DNA of 6,150 nucleotides. Source: Lentisphaeria bacterium. GTDB taxonomy: Bacteria > Verrucomicrobiota > Lentisphaeria > Victivallales > Victivallaceae. Shown in pieces: positions 5,984 through 6,150 of this stretch. Location of the stretch: positions 1 through 6,150 of the forward strand of contig JABLYX010000111.1 in assembly GCA_018265615.1 (NCBI GenBank). Reading direction: 5' to 3'. The notes below the pieces were generated by a model. That model saw only the letters and a list, made by a program, of their open reading frames with translations. It was not told where the DNA came from and searched no databases. The number at the start of each line of letters is the position of its first letter. The stretch's first letter is position 1. Made by a program: the position numbers and the translations under genes.

Positions 5984-5998
5984 CGAATGAAGCGGAAA
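5984..5998 (+). repeat. 15-base repeat, copy C
   Basis: CGAATGAAGCGGAAA directly follows a small hairpin, GGCAA (5966-5970) with TTGCC (5980-5984). The strong hairpin at 6000-6035 begins two bases after it. Confidence 0.8.
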
Positions 5999-5999
5999 C

Positions 6000-6035
6000 C
6001 GGCTCCGCGGGCCGTCCGGATGCCGCGCGGAGCCG
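6000..6035. other. Strong GC-rich hairpin
   Basis: CGGCTCCGCG (6000-6009) and CGCGGAGCCG (6026-6035) form a perfect ten-base-pair stem. GGC and GCC extend it inside the loop around a one-base bulge. On the plus strand it is followed by an A run rather than T, and on the minus strand by only a short TTT, so it is not a typical intrinsic terminator. It lies upstream of the rightward promoter and may insulate it or end transcripts by another mechanism. Confidence 0.6.
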
Positions 6036-6058
6036 CAAAAAACAGTCAAATATTTTTC

Positions 6059-6133
6059 GATTATTTCTCGAAATCGGTTTGGCAATCGTGTGAATCCGGC
6101 CCATAATTAAAACATGTTGTTCCTGAATGACGT
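6059..6133 (+). repeat. Right arm of the long inverted repeat
   Basis: This is the reverse-complement partner of 1-75, with 71 of 75 positions identical. Similarity fades inward past 6059, where only a short AT-rich ATATTT match with an offset remains. It ends, within view, at 6133; whether the other arm also ends there is unknown because the window stops at base 1. It holds the rightward promoter and the first part of a leader. Confidence 0.93.
6079..6107 (+). promoter_or_regulatory. Rightward sigma70-type promoter in the right repeat arm
   Basis: TTGGCA (6079-6084), a 17-base spacer and CATAAT (6102-6107) form a strong promoter, with a start near 6114. Just upstream, CGATT and AATCG (6058-6076) form an imperfect palindrome that could bind an activator. 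It faces the possible gene start at 6146. Confidence 0.72.
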
Positions 6134-6145
6134 GCGAGGTTATGC

Positions 6146-6150
6146 ATGTT
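6146..6150 (+). CDS. Possible start of a gene running off the right edge
   Basis: The ATG at 6146 has GAGG six bases upstream and lies about 32 bases after the predicted start of the repeat-arm promoter. Only five bases are visible, so no product can be named. An ATG at 6142 is too close to the ribosome site. The start context TATGCATG is the same as that of the pseudopilin gene (5160-5167), a weak hint of another gene of that type. Confidence 0.3.

Noticed and set aside
5808..6130. Shared 11-mer TTCCTGAATGA at the pseudopilin stop (5808-5818) and in the right repeat arm (6120-6130)
   Set aside because: An 11-base match is expected by chance several times in a window of this size, and the flanks do not match.
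1..6133. A composite transposon or insertion sequence bounded by the inverted repeats
   Set aside because: No transposase or recombinase is present, the content is ordinary metabolic genes, no target duplication is visible, and each arm is a promoter pointing outward.

Overview
The window looks like chromosomal DNA from a member of the Lentisphaerota, probably a Victivallis-like gut bacterium. This is inferred from three things: GC-rich genes with AT-rich gaps, a short pseudopilin of the FTLIELLVV...AIIAILASMLLPALNQAR type that this phylum carries in very many copies, and a small exported protein with a PEP-CTERM-like tail. No database search was possible, so the taxon is an inference.

Layout. 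Bases 1-200 hold the left arm of a long inverted repeat with an outward (leftward) promoter, then a terminator. Two leftward genes follow, each with its own promoter or ribosome site and terminator: a secreted protein with a PLPG-type sorting tail (201-872) and a secreted alpha/beta-hydrolase esterase (1018-1884). The gap 1885-2198 holds a perfect 19-bp palindromic operator overlapping the esterase promoter, and a separate rightward promoter. Three rightward genes follow as independent units: a double-SIS-domain protein of the GKRP/MurQ family (2199-3836), a Gfo/Idh/MocA oxidoreductase (3994-5067) and a pseudopilin-like protein (5165-5818). The last 332 bases have no complete gene. They hold a nested inverted repeat that could fold as a structured RNA, two of three copies of a 15-base repeat that follows hairpins, a strong GC-rich hairpin, and the right arm of the inverted repeat with a rightward promoter.

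Function. The esterase, SIS protein and oxidoreductase fit a lifestyle of degrading host or plant glycans: deacylating sugars outside the cytoplasm, then handling sugar phosphates and oxidising sugars inside. Nothing shows that they form one pathway; each has its own promoter. The most unusual features are non-coding. Nearly identical (71 of 75 bases) outward promoters face away from each other at the two window ends, and the region behind the pseudopilin gene is rich in structure. I found no transposase, recombinase, CRISPR array, tRNA or rRNA.
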